DNA of 64,000 nt. Source: Agaricus subrufescens (Eukaryota > Basidiomycota > Agaricomycetes > Agaricales > Agaricaceae). Position numbers and translations under genes: made by a program. Below are positions 25,101 to 35,912 of the stretch, in pieces. The stretch is from NCBI GenBank assembly GCA_029945375.1, contig CM057060.1, positions 3,162,001-3,226,000 of the forward strand, in the 5' to 3' direction. Positions within the stretch are counted from its first letter, which is position 1, and every line of letters starts with the position of its first letter. The notes below the pieces were generated by a model, which was given only the letters and a program-made list of their open reading frames with translations, was not told where the DNA came from and did no database searches.

Positions 25101-25548
25101 CATATTGATTTCCCTTATGAAGTGTCGCCCTGGTAATAGGACGCATTCCTCAAACACCAATGAACACACACCAAACAGAACATTCTATTCATATAGTCAA
25201 TGACTACTGCTGATACTAAGATCAGGGCTTTACTGGCCTGTAGATGTTTCGACAATATAAACATACGTATGTGATTTTTTGATGGATGATTACAATTCTT
25301 TCATGATTCTGTATTGTCCGGCGCTAAAAGAGTCTGTGATAGGATGATACGTCGAAAGGTCGCCGCCATCCACATGGAACAACTGTGTGAATAGAGGCGG
25401 TTCAAATCCCAGACATACATTTGAGTTACTACTAATCTATGGCATCAAAGTGATTTCAATCTAACTCAGGAACCAAAAATTCAAAAGACAATACTCTAGT
25501 TCTCTCGTGGACGGTGGCACGTTGGCCTGGTGACAACTTTCTGATGAG
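22139..25548. other. Intergenic between RAD7 and GMC copy 2
   Basis: About 3.4 kb. It contains the RAD7 upstream region, a T/G-rich run near 22622-22665 and a short TTTTG microsatellite (24721-24741). Only short ORFs with no recognisable domain are present. Confidence 0.5.
24721..24741. repeat. TTTTG microsatellite
   Basis: Four tandem TTTTG units in an intergenic, AT-rich stretch. Confidence 0.8.
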
Positions 25549-25556
25549 TATATAAA
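25549..25556 (+). promoter_or_regulatory. TATA box of GMC gene 2
   Basis: TATATAAA, 43 nt before the start codon at 25600; position conserved with the other copies. Confidence 0.65.
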
Positions 25557-25599
25557 TGTGTGAGATCTTTCCGAAACCAACGATTCCAACACACTGACA

Positions 25600-27823
25600 A
25601 TGACTCCATTACCTGGATTACTTGCACTCGCAGTGTTGATTACATCTGGCTTGTGCGCTGTATACCAGCAGGTCAGTGATGTGAAACAAGAACAATTTGA
25701 CTTCGTTATTGCAGGAGGTTGGTAAAATATTTATTCACCCTTGAATGGGCTAATATCTTTGCTTGCAGGAGGAACGGCGGGAGCTGCACTTGCTAGTCGT
25801 CTCTCTGAAGTAAAAGACTTTCAAGTCTTGGTTATTGAAGCAGGACCTACGTACGCTCACTTATGCTTCACAGATAGGAGTGCCTAATCTTGACCTTGGC
25901 CTGTTCAGCAATGAAGGTGTCCTACTCTCTGAGGTTCCGTTTCTCGCTTTCAGTCTGCAGAATACTATTTGGGACTGGAATTTCACGACAACGTCACAGT
26001 CGTTCGCAAATGGCCGGAGAGTCCAATATTCCCGTGGCCATATTCTCGGAGGCAGTAGCGCTATCAGTGAGTGTCCGCCAATCTATTTGTGGCACATCAT
26101 TTTAAGTTTACAGCACATCTTCATATTTAGATCTGATGGTTTATACGCGTGGACCAATAGAGGATTACGACCGATGGGCGGACGTCACGGGTGATTCGGG
26201 TTGGTCATGGGACCAAATACATCCTTACCTTCTCAAGAATGAACGCTTCGTGCAACCTACCGACGGCAGGAACACAACCGGGCAATACGACCCTGCTTAT
26301 CATAATGTTGAAGGGAAGACCCGTATTACTCTACCCAATCAACTCCAAAAACTGTTTGATCAGAGATGCTTTGAAGCTGCAGATGAGCTTGGTGGCAATT
26401 TTAAGTATAATATCGATATGAATAGCGGGGATCCTCTAGGCACTGGTGGGTGTTCTGAGCATAATTTGTCAACAAGAGCGCTTAACCCGTTTTGATAGCG
26501 TGGCTGCAGGGAACGAACGGTGGCGGAGCGAGGAGTACCTCTGCCACATCATACCTTACGAAGGATGTAGTCGGGAGGACAAACCTTCACATTTTATTAA
26601 ACACCAGGGTGACTCGGATTCATAAATCTAGTAACTCAAATCAGAATGGTCCAGAATTCGATAGGGTTGAAGTGGCTGAAAACGGTTAGTCTTTCTGGCT
26701 AGCCCTCGTAACTCGTTCCGTTTACTGTCAATAGGAAACCAAAGCTCGCACTTCTTCCAGGCGACTAAAGAAGTCATACTTTCAGCGGGTTCGATTGGCT
26801 CGCCACATATCCTCTTTCACTCTGGGTTTGGGGATGCCCAAGAATTAAGGTCTGTTGGGATCGAACCTCTCGTCAATCTTTCGAGTCTCGGCAAGAATCT
26901 AACAGATCACCCTTTCTTCTTGGTGGATTTTGCAGCGGAAAACACCGAGCCAAAGTTCGTTATTTCTCAATCCCTCCTAATTTCTCTCGGGACTGACCGC
27001 ATCTCGAACTAGTGTCCTTGCTAACTCAACACTTCTTGAACAAGCGTTAGATGAGTGGAAGAGTTCAAAAACAGGTCCCCTGTCGGATGTCCCAACCAAT
27101 AATATCGTGTGGGGCCGACTCCCAGCAGATACACCTTTCGGTGATCCGAGCTCGGGGCCCCATGCTCCTCATTGGGAGCTCATACTCGCAGTGAACCTGG
27201 GATCATCACCCGAGCCTCATGTCGTCGCGGCAATCTCTATCGTTAGCCCCACCTCTCGTAAGTAAAAAATTATCATCACGGCTAGTTGTGTATTGTTACG
27301 TTTAGTGACAAACTCTATCATACACAGGCGGAACACTTACAATTAACTCTTCTAACCCATTCGACTCTCCTATTATTGATCCAGCGTTCTTTACAACCCC
27401 CGTAGACGTTGCAGCCGGACGGGATGCCATTAGGAATGCTCGTACATTTTTCGGTGCTAAAGCATTCGAAGGATACATAGTAAGAGAAACTGGCGCGTCA
27501 GCTGGCGCTGAATCAGATGATGAACTGAATACCTTCATCGCGGGAAATTTCACAACTACTTGGCATCCGGCTTCTACAGCGAAGATGTCGCCTAAAGGAG
27601 CGGATTATGGCGTTGTTGATCCCGATTTGAAGGTGAAGGGTATTCGAGGACTGAGGATTGTTGATGCGTCTGTAATGGTGAATTTGAAGTCGTTCTCTTC
27701 CTTTTGAACACGGCTAACGGGTACTTTAAATAGCCTTATCTCATATCTGGTCATCCGCTGGCAGCAACGTATGCGATTGCAGAACGCGCGGCAGACCTCA
27801 TCAAACAGGAATGGACGGATTGA
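25600..27823 (+). CDS. GMC oxidoreductase, aryl-alcohol-oxidase-like (copy 2)
   Basis: Nine exons: 25600-25717, 25769-25850, 25909-26066, 26131-26445, 26499-26684, 26735-26954, 27013-27257, 27328-27677, 27734-27823; 587 aa. Signal peptide MTPLPGLLALAVLITSGLCA; FAD motif VIAGGGTAGA; signature GGSSAIN; MVYTRGPIEDYDRWA; APHWE; catalytic His521 (TTTWHP) and His565 (ISGHPLA). It is the only copy lacking the intron after ...YLLK: exon 4 (315 nt) equals exons 4 plus 5 of the others (107 + 208), so the intron is precisely absent. The residue after that point is Asn, as in copy 1, and His in copies 3-5. Note Ala in VIAGGG where the other copies have Val or Ile plus Gly. Predicted secreted AA3_2 alcohol oxidase producing H2O2; substrate unknown. 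Confidence 0.88.
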
Positions 27824-29159
27824 CACGGTGATAAACGTGTGTAGAGGGTGCGAATATCATTAGAATAATTGAAGATACAAGGTCTTTACCATGGACCCTC
27901 AAGTGTATCTAGAGTTTTGAGTCTTGAACATAAGTTCATGATAATTTAATCGCGGCGAACTCTGCTCTATCTCATTTTCGCACCTGATGATGCCGGCAAA
28001 TCAGAGTTCTGAGATGTCATTACAATTGTATCATCATGATTCATGAATGAGGTCTTCTCTTGCGTGTGTTTGTCTGGATCTCGGGATATTTATCATAATC
28101 AACACCCGGGACGGTTGATCACCAGGTTGATCACCGGATGTAGTTTGCGCTTCCTTATTTAGCATAAGTATCTTGCAATATTTACTGAGCTACAACTATA
28201 CACTACAGGGATATTATATATAACTGAGGGCATAAACGTCAGAACCTGAGGTCCATGTAGGTATAGAAGATGAGCTTTAAAAAGAAAAAAATTTGTTTAT
28301 AATTATTTGTCTCCTTACTTACAATACCCACGTACTTGAAATTAATCTCCCACAGCCAGAGCACAGAGTATATCATTCGAGTGAAGTGATTTTGAATTCC
28401 GCCGATGCTCAGGCTAAGTGCCAAAGGGATTATGAGTCGTGGGAAATATTTGATCATCAACTAAACTGGTACTATCGTACGATTCGCACATCAGTTCCCC
28501 TTCAATCATTGACATGCTCTTGGAATGATCCATACACTCCAGGTACTGCTATGGTGTACCCGATTCACAATTGCTTCGTTGATCCATGTGGCAGGACATG
28601 CCGAACTTACATAATGCTATTTTGACAAACCGACAGAAGCCGAAAAAGTACGTTCTTCTGACATATCAGGTTTGATATCCACGGGCTGACTATTTGCCTA
28701 TGGGGCCATCATGGGCGTGCCGGATGTTGAAACTGATTAGTGGTGCTAGAACTGCTTCTTGCGCCAGGCAGGCTTCCAATATTCGGGAACTAGACCAGAG
28801 TCAAAATAAAACGCCACTCTCGAGTAGCTGCTCTCTCTTGAAGATTTACATGGTCGATTAAGACGACCTGAAGCGTATATGAGATTGAAGGCGATTCGTT
28901 CCCTTGTCAAGCAAACTAATTGCAGAACCCGGAGTTGGTTACTGTGTCATGGTCCGCTCTTAATCCGATAGATCCGTCTAGGCCGTACCGATATACACAC
29001 TTGGACAGAAAGCGGTGATGCTCTAGACAGTTGTCTTGGAGAACAGTAATATGAAATCAGAACTGAAGTTGTTCCTACGAGCAACACAAAATGGTGATGA
29101 AAAGAGACACTTCGGCCCTCAAGTTTCGCGTAGTGGTCACTCTGGCAATAGTGAAGACC
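27824..29159. other. Intergenic after GMC copy 2
   Basis: About 1.3 kb with no recognisable gene; bounded on the right by a GMC relic. Confidence 0.5.
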
Positions 29160-29361
29160 TAGGGTTGTTGACCCTCATTTGAAGGTGAAAACCATTATCA
29201 GGTCTGAGAATTGTTGGTGCTTCTGCGATGGTAAACCCTACGGAGGCTATGCCTCTTGATTTTACCCAAAGTTGTTTATCGCCGCTGTTCATAAGACGAG
29301 AGCTATATATGTGGTCGCAGAATGTACTACTGACATGACCAAACATGACTGGGCGACTTGA
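29160..29361 (+). pseudogene. GMC oxidoreductase relic 1 (C-terminal fragment)
   Basis: Similar to the last two exons of the intact copies: GVVDPHLKV, then LRIVGASAM at the exon-9 end, an intron-like gap, and AIYVVAECTTDMTKHDWAT before TGA at 29359-29361. The frame is broken between these blocks, key residues are changed (Asp to Gly in the VVDAS motif, Arg to Cys in AERAADM) and everything upstream is missing. A decayed 3' end of a further cluster member. Confidence 0.75.
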
Positions 29362-30002
29362 AACACAGGTAAATGCACGAGAAGCAGTTGATAATAGATG
29401 CAATCAAATTCAACATCATTTCTCCTGGATATAGTTATAAAAACGATGGGGTGGAACAAGAATAGGTAGATGAATCATACACTCAGCTGGTAACTGGTTC
29501 CGGGATTTTATGATAGATTACTAGTACATTCTTAGATGACAGTTCAGACGCCATTGGCCGATAGCGTCAACTAGCTCTAAGCTAACCCCAGCATAAGATT
29601 AAGTTTCGTAAGAAAGAGCGCTAAAATCATCGTTGAACGGCCGATAATGATAATATATTAATGCCACCATGTAAGCTGCCAATTACATTCAGCATGCCAA
29701 TTATGTCGGAAGTGATCATTCTCGTCACGTCCTGACCGTGTGCCAACATTCTGGCTGCTTCAACCCTGGTCGCGGAGTTCTTGAAAGATTGAAGATTTAA
29801 AGGACAGGCGAAGATATTATACAGGGTCAACCCCCCGCAACAGCTCGTCTTTTGATGATCCCAGCCAAGAACCTAATTTTCCTGCTTGGGAGTTAGTATA
29901 CTTGTCCTGTGTCTAGGACCTACACATCTGCATCAAGTTTCACTCCTTAGTTTTTTGGTAAGTCCGGCTTTCCGTAAACAAATTTAATCATTACGTTCCA
30001 AG
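29362..30002. other. Interval between GMC relics
   Basis: No gene or further recognisable GMC sequence seen. Confidence 0.45.
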
Positions 30003-30455
30003 GCGAGTGGCTACTCTCAACTCCTCTGACCCATTGGATCCTCCTTTCGTGATCATGCTCTTCCCAGTTTCACTGGACGTCGGAACTGCTTGTGATGTAA
30101 TTATAAATACCCGCACATTTCTTGGTGTAAAGGCGTGGGAAGGAAGCATCGTATCCGGATCCGGGCGCATCAGATGGCACCGAGTCGGACGATCTTGATG
30201 CAATTTCACAAATATCTGGTATCTAGCCTTCACGGAGAAGATGTCAATAAAAAAGACAGGCTATGGAGTTGTTGGTGTCGATTTAAGAGTGAAGAGTCGA
30301 AGACTAGTTGACGCATCTATAGTTGTAGGCTTGAGTATGTCCTCTTCCTTCAACAGCAAAAGTTTTCGAGCGTACCTGATGGTTTCTGTCGAGATTTTTC
30401 TATCAGAACGTGGGGCAACCACGATCAAGCAAGACTGGACGAACCCAAGTACACG
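30003..30455 (+). pseudogene. GMC oxidoreductase relic 2 (C-terminal fragment)
   Basis: Covers the equivalent of exons 9 and 10 of the intact genes: ATLNSSDPLDPPFVI at the start, RTFLGVKAWEGSIVS, then a frame change, a degenerate AKMSPKGADYGVV-like block (MSIKKTGYGVVGVDLRVK), RRLVDASIVV and a final IKQDWTN. The codon of the first catalytic His is not recognisable and the stop codon at the expected place is lost. No upstream exons are present. It retains a little more sequence than relic 1; both are oriented like the intact genes. Confidence 0.75.
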
Positions 30456-31132
30456 AACAGGAGAGTTAATGATAGAAGCTTCTGTTTTGCTCCGACAAGA
30501 AAACAGTCCACACTATTAAGTTTTATCTCCACGATACCCGATATCTCACGTCACAATGAATGAAATCACAATCAGTATGTGGCTCTAATGACTCTAATTC
30601 GAGCCGTTGCCAAGTTTAAGCCTCCGTCACAAACGCAATGAAAGAAGGCTGCTGTCTGCCGCAAGGGGCATTCCATCGCGGAAAATGCACATGCTGATTC
30701 TGCTTAAACATGCTAAGACATTGAGAGATTCCTATTAAACGCCGATAACCACGTTGTTGATTATAGAACAAATATCGTGCTTGTGGCAGATTCGTCGCGG
30801 GGATCAAGATCAGAGGATTGATAGAATGGCAACACGGTATTTATGGGTACAACTGTAGTGTAGACCCTGGGCCCGAGTTTGTTATCCTTAGTTGGTGATA
30901 TGAACAACCAGGCTTGACCGAAGTTCGTCCGCCTTGTCGTACGAGCCATTGGCCAACTTGGTGACAGGGTGGGAACATCAATGATTATTAATACATGCTC
31001 CCCACCCGAAAATCGGACAAAGCTACAAATACCTACCCCAGGCATGATCAACGTTCTCCAGGAATCGTCTTCGGTACGTTTCAACCAAGATTGTCCCAAT
31101 AGCTAATGTGACGTTTCCACTGAGCAGCCCCG
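30456..31132. other. Intergenic upstream of GMC copy 3
   Basis: No gene recognised; contains the upstream region of GMC copy 3. Confidence 0.45.
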
Positions 31133-31140
31133 TATATAAG
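31133..31140 (+). promoter_or_regulatory. TATA box of GMC gene 3
   Basis: TATATAAG, 31 nt before the start codon at 31172. Confidence 0.65.
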
Positions 31141-31171
31141 AGCCTACATCCTACTGAGTTCTGAGCCGACA

Positions 31172-33440
31172 ATGTGCGTAATACCTCGCCTACTGCTTCA
31201 GGCTGCGTTCATAGCTTCTGGACTATGTGCTGTTTACCATCAGCTTAGTGACCTGAAACAAGATCAATTTGACTTTGTCATCATAGGAGGTTAGCACACT
31301 GAGATACACGTCAAATCTGACATCCTTACCTCCTCTGAAGGAGGAACCGCGGGAGCCGCCTTGGCTAGCCGTCTCTCTGAAGTGAAAAGTTTCCAAGTGT
31401 TGGTAATTGAAGCCGGGCCTAGGTGAGCTTGATTAATATCTCCTACATGTCGCTCCTAACTCTGGGATGTGCCCGCAAAGCAATGAAGGCGTTCTAAATT
31501 CTCAAGTCCCGCTTTTTGCTGGTAACCTGCAAAACACTCCCTATGACTGGAATTTCACGACAACTCCCCAAAGATTTGCCAACGGTCGTACAATACCATA
31601 TGCTCGCGGTCATATCTTGGGGGGCAGTAGTAGTATCAGTGGGTTTCTGTGCCACAGCTTTCTCATATACCATAGAATAATGCAGTACTTCTGGAACAGA
31701 TCAGATGGTCTACACACGTGGAACGATAGACGATTATGACAGATGGGCCCGCGTTACAGGTGATTCAGGTTGGTCATGGGAAAATATGTTCCCATATTTT
31801 ATAAAGGTACGCTTTCCACTCTTCGGTTAAGAGCATTGGAATTGAACTCCCAATAGCATGAGCGCTTCATGCAACCGACGGACGGCAGAAACATAAGTGG
31901 AGATTTTAATCCAGCTATTCACGGGTACGATGGGAAGACCCGTATTTCTTTACCCAATGAACTTCAAAAACTATTCGACGTGAAATTCATCAATGCTGCG
32001 AACGAACTTGGTGGTAATTTCAAGTTCAATCTTGATATGAATAGCGGAAAACCTCTCGGTGCTGGTAGGTGTTCCGAATGTTTCTAAAATCGGTCAATTA
32101 AAGTCACGTTCGGTAGCGTGGATGCAGGCCACAATTGGTGGTGGAGAGAGGAGCAGTTCTGCTACATCGTATCTTACAAAGGATGTAGTTGAACGGAAAA
32201 ACCTTTACGTTTTGCTAAACACCCGAGTAGCTCGAATTCGACAATCTGACCACCCAAGTCCTAATGGTCCCGAATTCGATGGTGTCGAAGTCGCTGGAAA
32301 TGGTAGGTTCTTCCGAGTAGTCCCTATAAGCTGGCTTAGCTTACCGTCGTTAGGCAACGATTCGCACGTCCTGCGGGCCACTAAAGAAGTTATACTTTCA
32401 GCAGGTGTAATCGGCTCACCACATGTCCTCTTTCATTCCGGATTTGGCGATACTCGGCAGCTACAATCTATTGGAATAAAACCTCTCGTCAGCTTTCCGA
32501 GTCTCGGAAAGAATCTCACAGACCATCCCCTCCTGATAGTCGATTACTCTGCAGAAAATACCGAAGAAAAGTAAGTTCTCAGACATCTTTCAAATCATCT
32601 TTGACGGCTGACCATATTCTGGCTGCCAGTGTGCTCGCCAATTCAACACTCCTTGCAGGTGCATTAGACGAGTGGAAGCGATCAAGAACAGGTCCTCTGT
32701 CGAACAATGTGGATAACAATGTGATATGGGGTCGTCTCCCACCCAATTCGCCTTTCGACGATCCCAGCTCTGGGCCTAATTCTCCTCATTGGGAGCTCCT
32801 ACCCGGCGTGAACTTCGGACCCTCGCCAGCGCCTCACGTTGTAATGTTTATTTCATTGGTCAGCCCAGCCTCTCGTACGTACTTTAGGACTGCTGTGACG
32901 TGAAGATGCTCATCGCGCCTAATTTAGGCGGGACGCTCACCATCAATTCCTCTGACCCTTTCGCCTCCCCTCTCATTGATCCCGCCTTCTTTACAGCTCC
33001 AGTAGACGTTGCAGCTGCGCGTGATGCTATTAGAAATGTCCGTACATTTTATGGTGCCAAAGCATTTGAAGGATACATAGTATCCGAAGCTGCACCATCA
33101 GCGGGTGCTGAATCTGATGATGAACTTGATGCTGTCATCAGTGCCAATTTTGGCACTACTTGGCATCCAACCTCTACTGCGAAGATGTCTCCTAAAGGGG
33201 CCGATTACGGGGTCGTGGATCCGGATTTGAAGGTGAAGGGTGTTAGAGGACTGAGGATTGTTGATGCCTCTGTAATGGTGAGCACATCCGGTGCATATTC
33301 CGTCTGCCGCAGGCGAGTCTAACGGAAACACCTTTTCCTACTACTGGAAGCCCTATATCACTTCATGCCATACCCAAACAGCTGTTTATGTGATCGCCGA
33401 GCGTGCTGCAGACATGATTAAACAAGACTGGAAAAGTTGA
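31172..33440 (+). CDS. GMC oxidoreductase, aryl-alcohol-oxidase-like (copy 3)
   Basis: Ten exons: 31172-31289, 31341-31422, 31481-31638, 31700-31806, 31857-32064, 32117-32302, 32354-32570, 32630-32874, 32928-33277, 33351-33440; 586 aa. Signal peptide ends GLCA (SGLCAVYHQLSD follows the hydrophobic core). FAD motif VIIGGGTAGAALASRLSE; GGSSSIN signature; exon 4 begins INQMVYTRG, with Gln where the other copies have Leu; SPHWE; catalytic His520 (GTTWHP) and His564 (SCHTQTA). Exon sizes match copies 1, 4 and 5 except for small length changes in exons 6 and 7, which encode the variable region. Predicted secreted AA3_2 oxidase; substrate unknown. Confidence 0.88.
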
Positions 33441-35861
33441 TGCCCCAGCGGATCCACGTAACTGATCTTCCATTGCTTCCAGCGCCACCAGCCACTTGAT
33501 CAAATTCTTTCTCTTTGGTAAAGCCGGCTTATATAATCAGCCTACTTCCACCATCAGTACTCTCCATGAACCAAACTTAATGCGTTCTAGTCGTGTTTTG
33601 ATTGTGATCGATGAACCCGGGAAGTGAGCTAACGTGAAAAAACTGGTGGACAATGTATGTTTGACAAAAATGTATCAGAGACCAAAACTACCCCTGCTCA
33701 TAAAGATTGCAACGAAAAACTGTGACTTCATACTTCGGTAAAATGCCCGCGTGTGGGAACTACTGAGATGATGTTTGTTAGACAGAGGCAATTGAATGTA
33801 CTGATAAGAATTTACCTGGCTCCGAGTTGTATATTAATTCATGAATCACAACATGACGTGTTCCCTGGGTTATGGGACAGGCTTCAAAGGAATGAATGAA
33901 CAGCAAAAGTACATTTGACACAAAGAACAACCTCGTCCAAACCGCTCTAGTCCTTGGCTCCAACGCGATCCTCAAGGTTTCCTGCATCACCAGAACAAGG
34001 TCTTATCGTCCCACTCAACACGGGTACCGCATAGAGCACTCTTGTAGAGGGTCGACTAGGGACTCTCATGATGACGCATCATTATTCGGGCACCATATAG
34101 TTCTTACAATCTGTGGTGTAAATTTGTTTCTACTCTCAAACTGATTTTACTTGATAGTGTGCTCTCAGTGGAAAGGCGTGATGCACTTGTCGCCAACCGC
34201 AAAGACGCTTAAGTATGTTCCAGTACAAATAAAAATGGTCATTATACGCGGGGCACTTTGCAGGGTGTCACAGTGCTCTGCATTTACACACCTGACGCGT
34301 GAAGACTACAGGAACGGGTAAAGAACTTGTACTTAACTCTGGAAGCGCCACGGATTTTGGCTCGCCCTAGAAGCATCGTGAGCCGATCACAAAGGTTATT
34401 GCTGCTTGACCTACATCATTTACTCGCTGCATAGATCTAGAACGGAACGAAACTTGGAAAGAAATTTCTGGCCTTTCTGTAGATGCCCATGACACCCTTG
34501 TTACTGATAATATTTTGCTATCTGGAACCACTCTGTTCAGACGATCTCTAGAGTATTTTCACGCAGATGGGACAGGAGGCGAGCTCAAGAAACAACCGCG
34601 ACAGTATCTAACTATGTCAGAGAATTGGGTCTATGTCTTCAGACTGTGCTCAAAGCCTCGGACGTCGGTTGTCTGGTAGGCTGCAGGGAGCCAAAAAAAA
34701 GAAAAAAACCATAGAAACGTCCGGAAACTTGTAAATTACAACCCTAGGTGAAAAGATTTTTCCTACCTATGTATAGCTTGTTCCAGTGGAATGAAAAAGT
34801 GTGCGGTCATGAAATCAAAAGCACTCATGGTCCCCGGGTAGACTGTAGTAAAAAGGCGGTAACCGGTTTTACCTGTGATTCGCGCCCCGCTCAGGCTGAA
34901 AGGCTGTCTCTCACCCCATAACCGTCATGAACAAGTGTCCGTAGACTCAAGAACTTGATCTACCCGCTTCCCCGGTCCCGGAAATTTTCCATGGTACTGT
35001 AGGCGTTGGCAAATCCTTCATTGTCTGCTTTGCCGGCATTGGGCGTTCAACAACTGAGAAGTGCACAACCAGCGTCTCCCTCTTAAATTGTGATGGATTA
35101 GTGCTCTAACATGGACCTACTCTTCTGATTATACTCGATATCCCGTACTTGAATGAACGTGTATTGTGTTGCGAACGGGAACTAATGAATAATTGAGAGG
35201 ATTCACTCCGTATCGCTTTAGGGTTCTCTGCTCCCGATTCGGACCGCGGAGGGTACAGAAGGTGCAGAGTGGAGCTGTACCCACTAGAAGCTTGATGGAC
35301 GTTGGTAAATTTACCTTCCATTTTGATACCGCACCTGATGTATGCAGTGTGGATTGGGCGAACCCTAGCGTCCAGTTCGGTAAGCACCAAAACGCAAAGA
35401 CTACAAGCAGGATCTTAATAATGCTTGGGTTCGCAACGTGCAACATATGTGGTTACACAAACGCCGATGCCAATTTTTTGATTTGATTTATGTGCTAGGA
35501 TCTAATAATAGTGTTCGTCAAGGAAAACGATTTTTTGAGTCTTACGGAAAATAAGGGCTTTAAATATGTACTGGTATATATGATTGTATTTTACCATACT
35601 TCCAAGTCGGTGACGGCCGTTCTTGCACTATGCTGTTAATCTGCGAATAAACGATTATCCATGTTAAAGGTCATTTTCTCAAAGACTGGTTTAATAGGAT
35701 AGGCTTAACAGTGGTCGGTAGATAGTCATGGCCATCAGAATGGGGCTCGAATAGCTCGGTGATAATCAAGTTGCAGAAGGCAAAGATAGATGAAAAGAAG
35801 ACTAACATACGCAGGCCCCGCTGTTAAAGAAGTAGCGATTCATCGAAAAGTCTCATTCCCG
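33441..35861. other. Intergenic between GMC copies 3 and 4
   Basis: About 2.4 kb without a recognisable gene. It contains one copy of a 25-nt element (34741-34764) that recurs after copy 4. Confidence 0.5.
34741..34764 (+). repeat. Short dispersed repeat, copy 1 (ACCCTAGGTGAAAAGA-type)
   Basis: Matches 38781-38805 at nearly every position with one base indel. It has imperfect dyad symmetry around GTGAAAA/TTTTTCC. Possibly the end of a small decayed element. Confidence 0.4.
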
Positions 35862-35869
35862 TATATAAT
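35862..35869 (+). promoter_or_regulatory. TATA box of GMC gene 4
   Basis: TATATAAT, 43 nt before the chosen start codon at 35913. This supports that start over the in-frame upstream ATGs at 35790 and later. Confidence 0.6.
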
Positions 35870-35912
35870 GAGGAATCCCTATCTGCCAGAGCTCAATACC
35901 CAGATCTCATTC

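Noticed and set aside
25399..25409. Possible tRNA B-box (GGTTCAAATCC)
   Set aside because: The flanking bases do not form a T-arm stem, and no acceptor or anticodon arm can be folded upstream.
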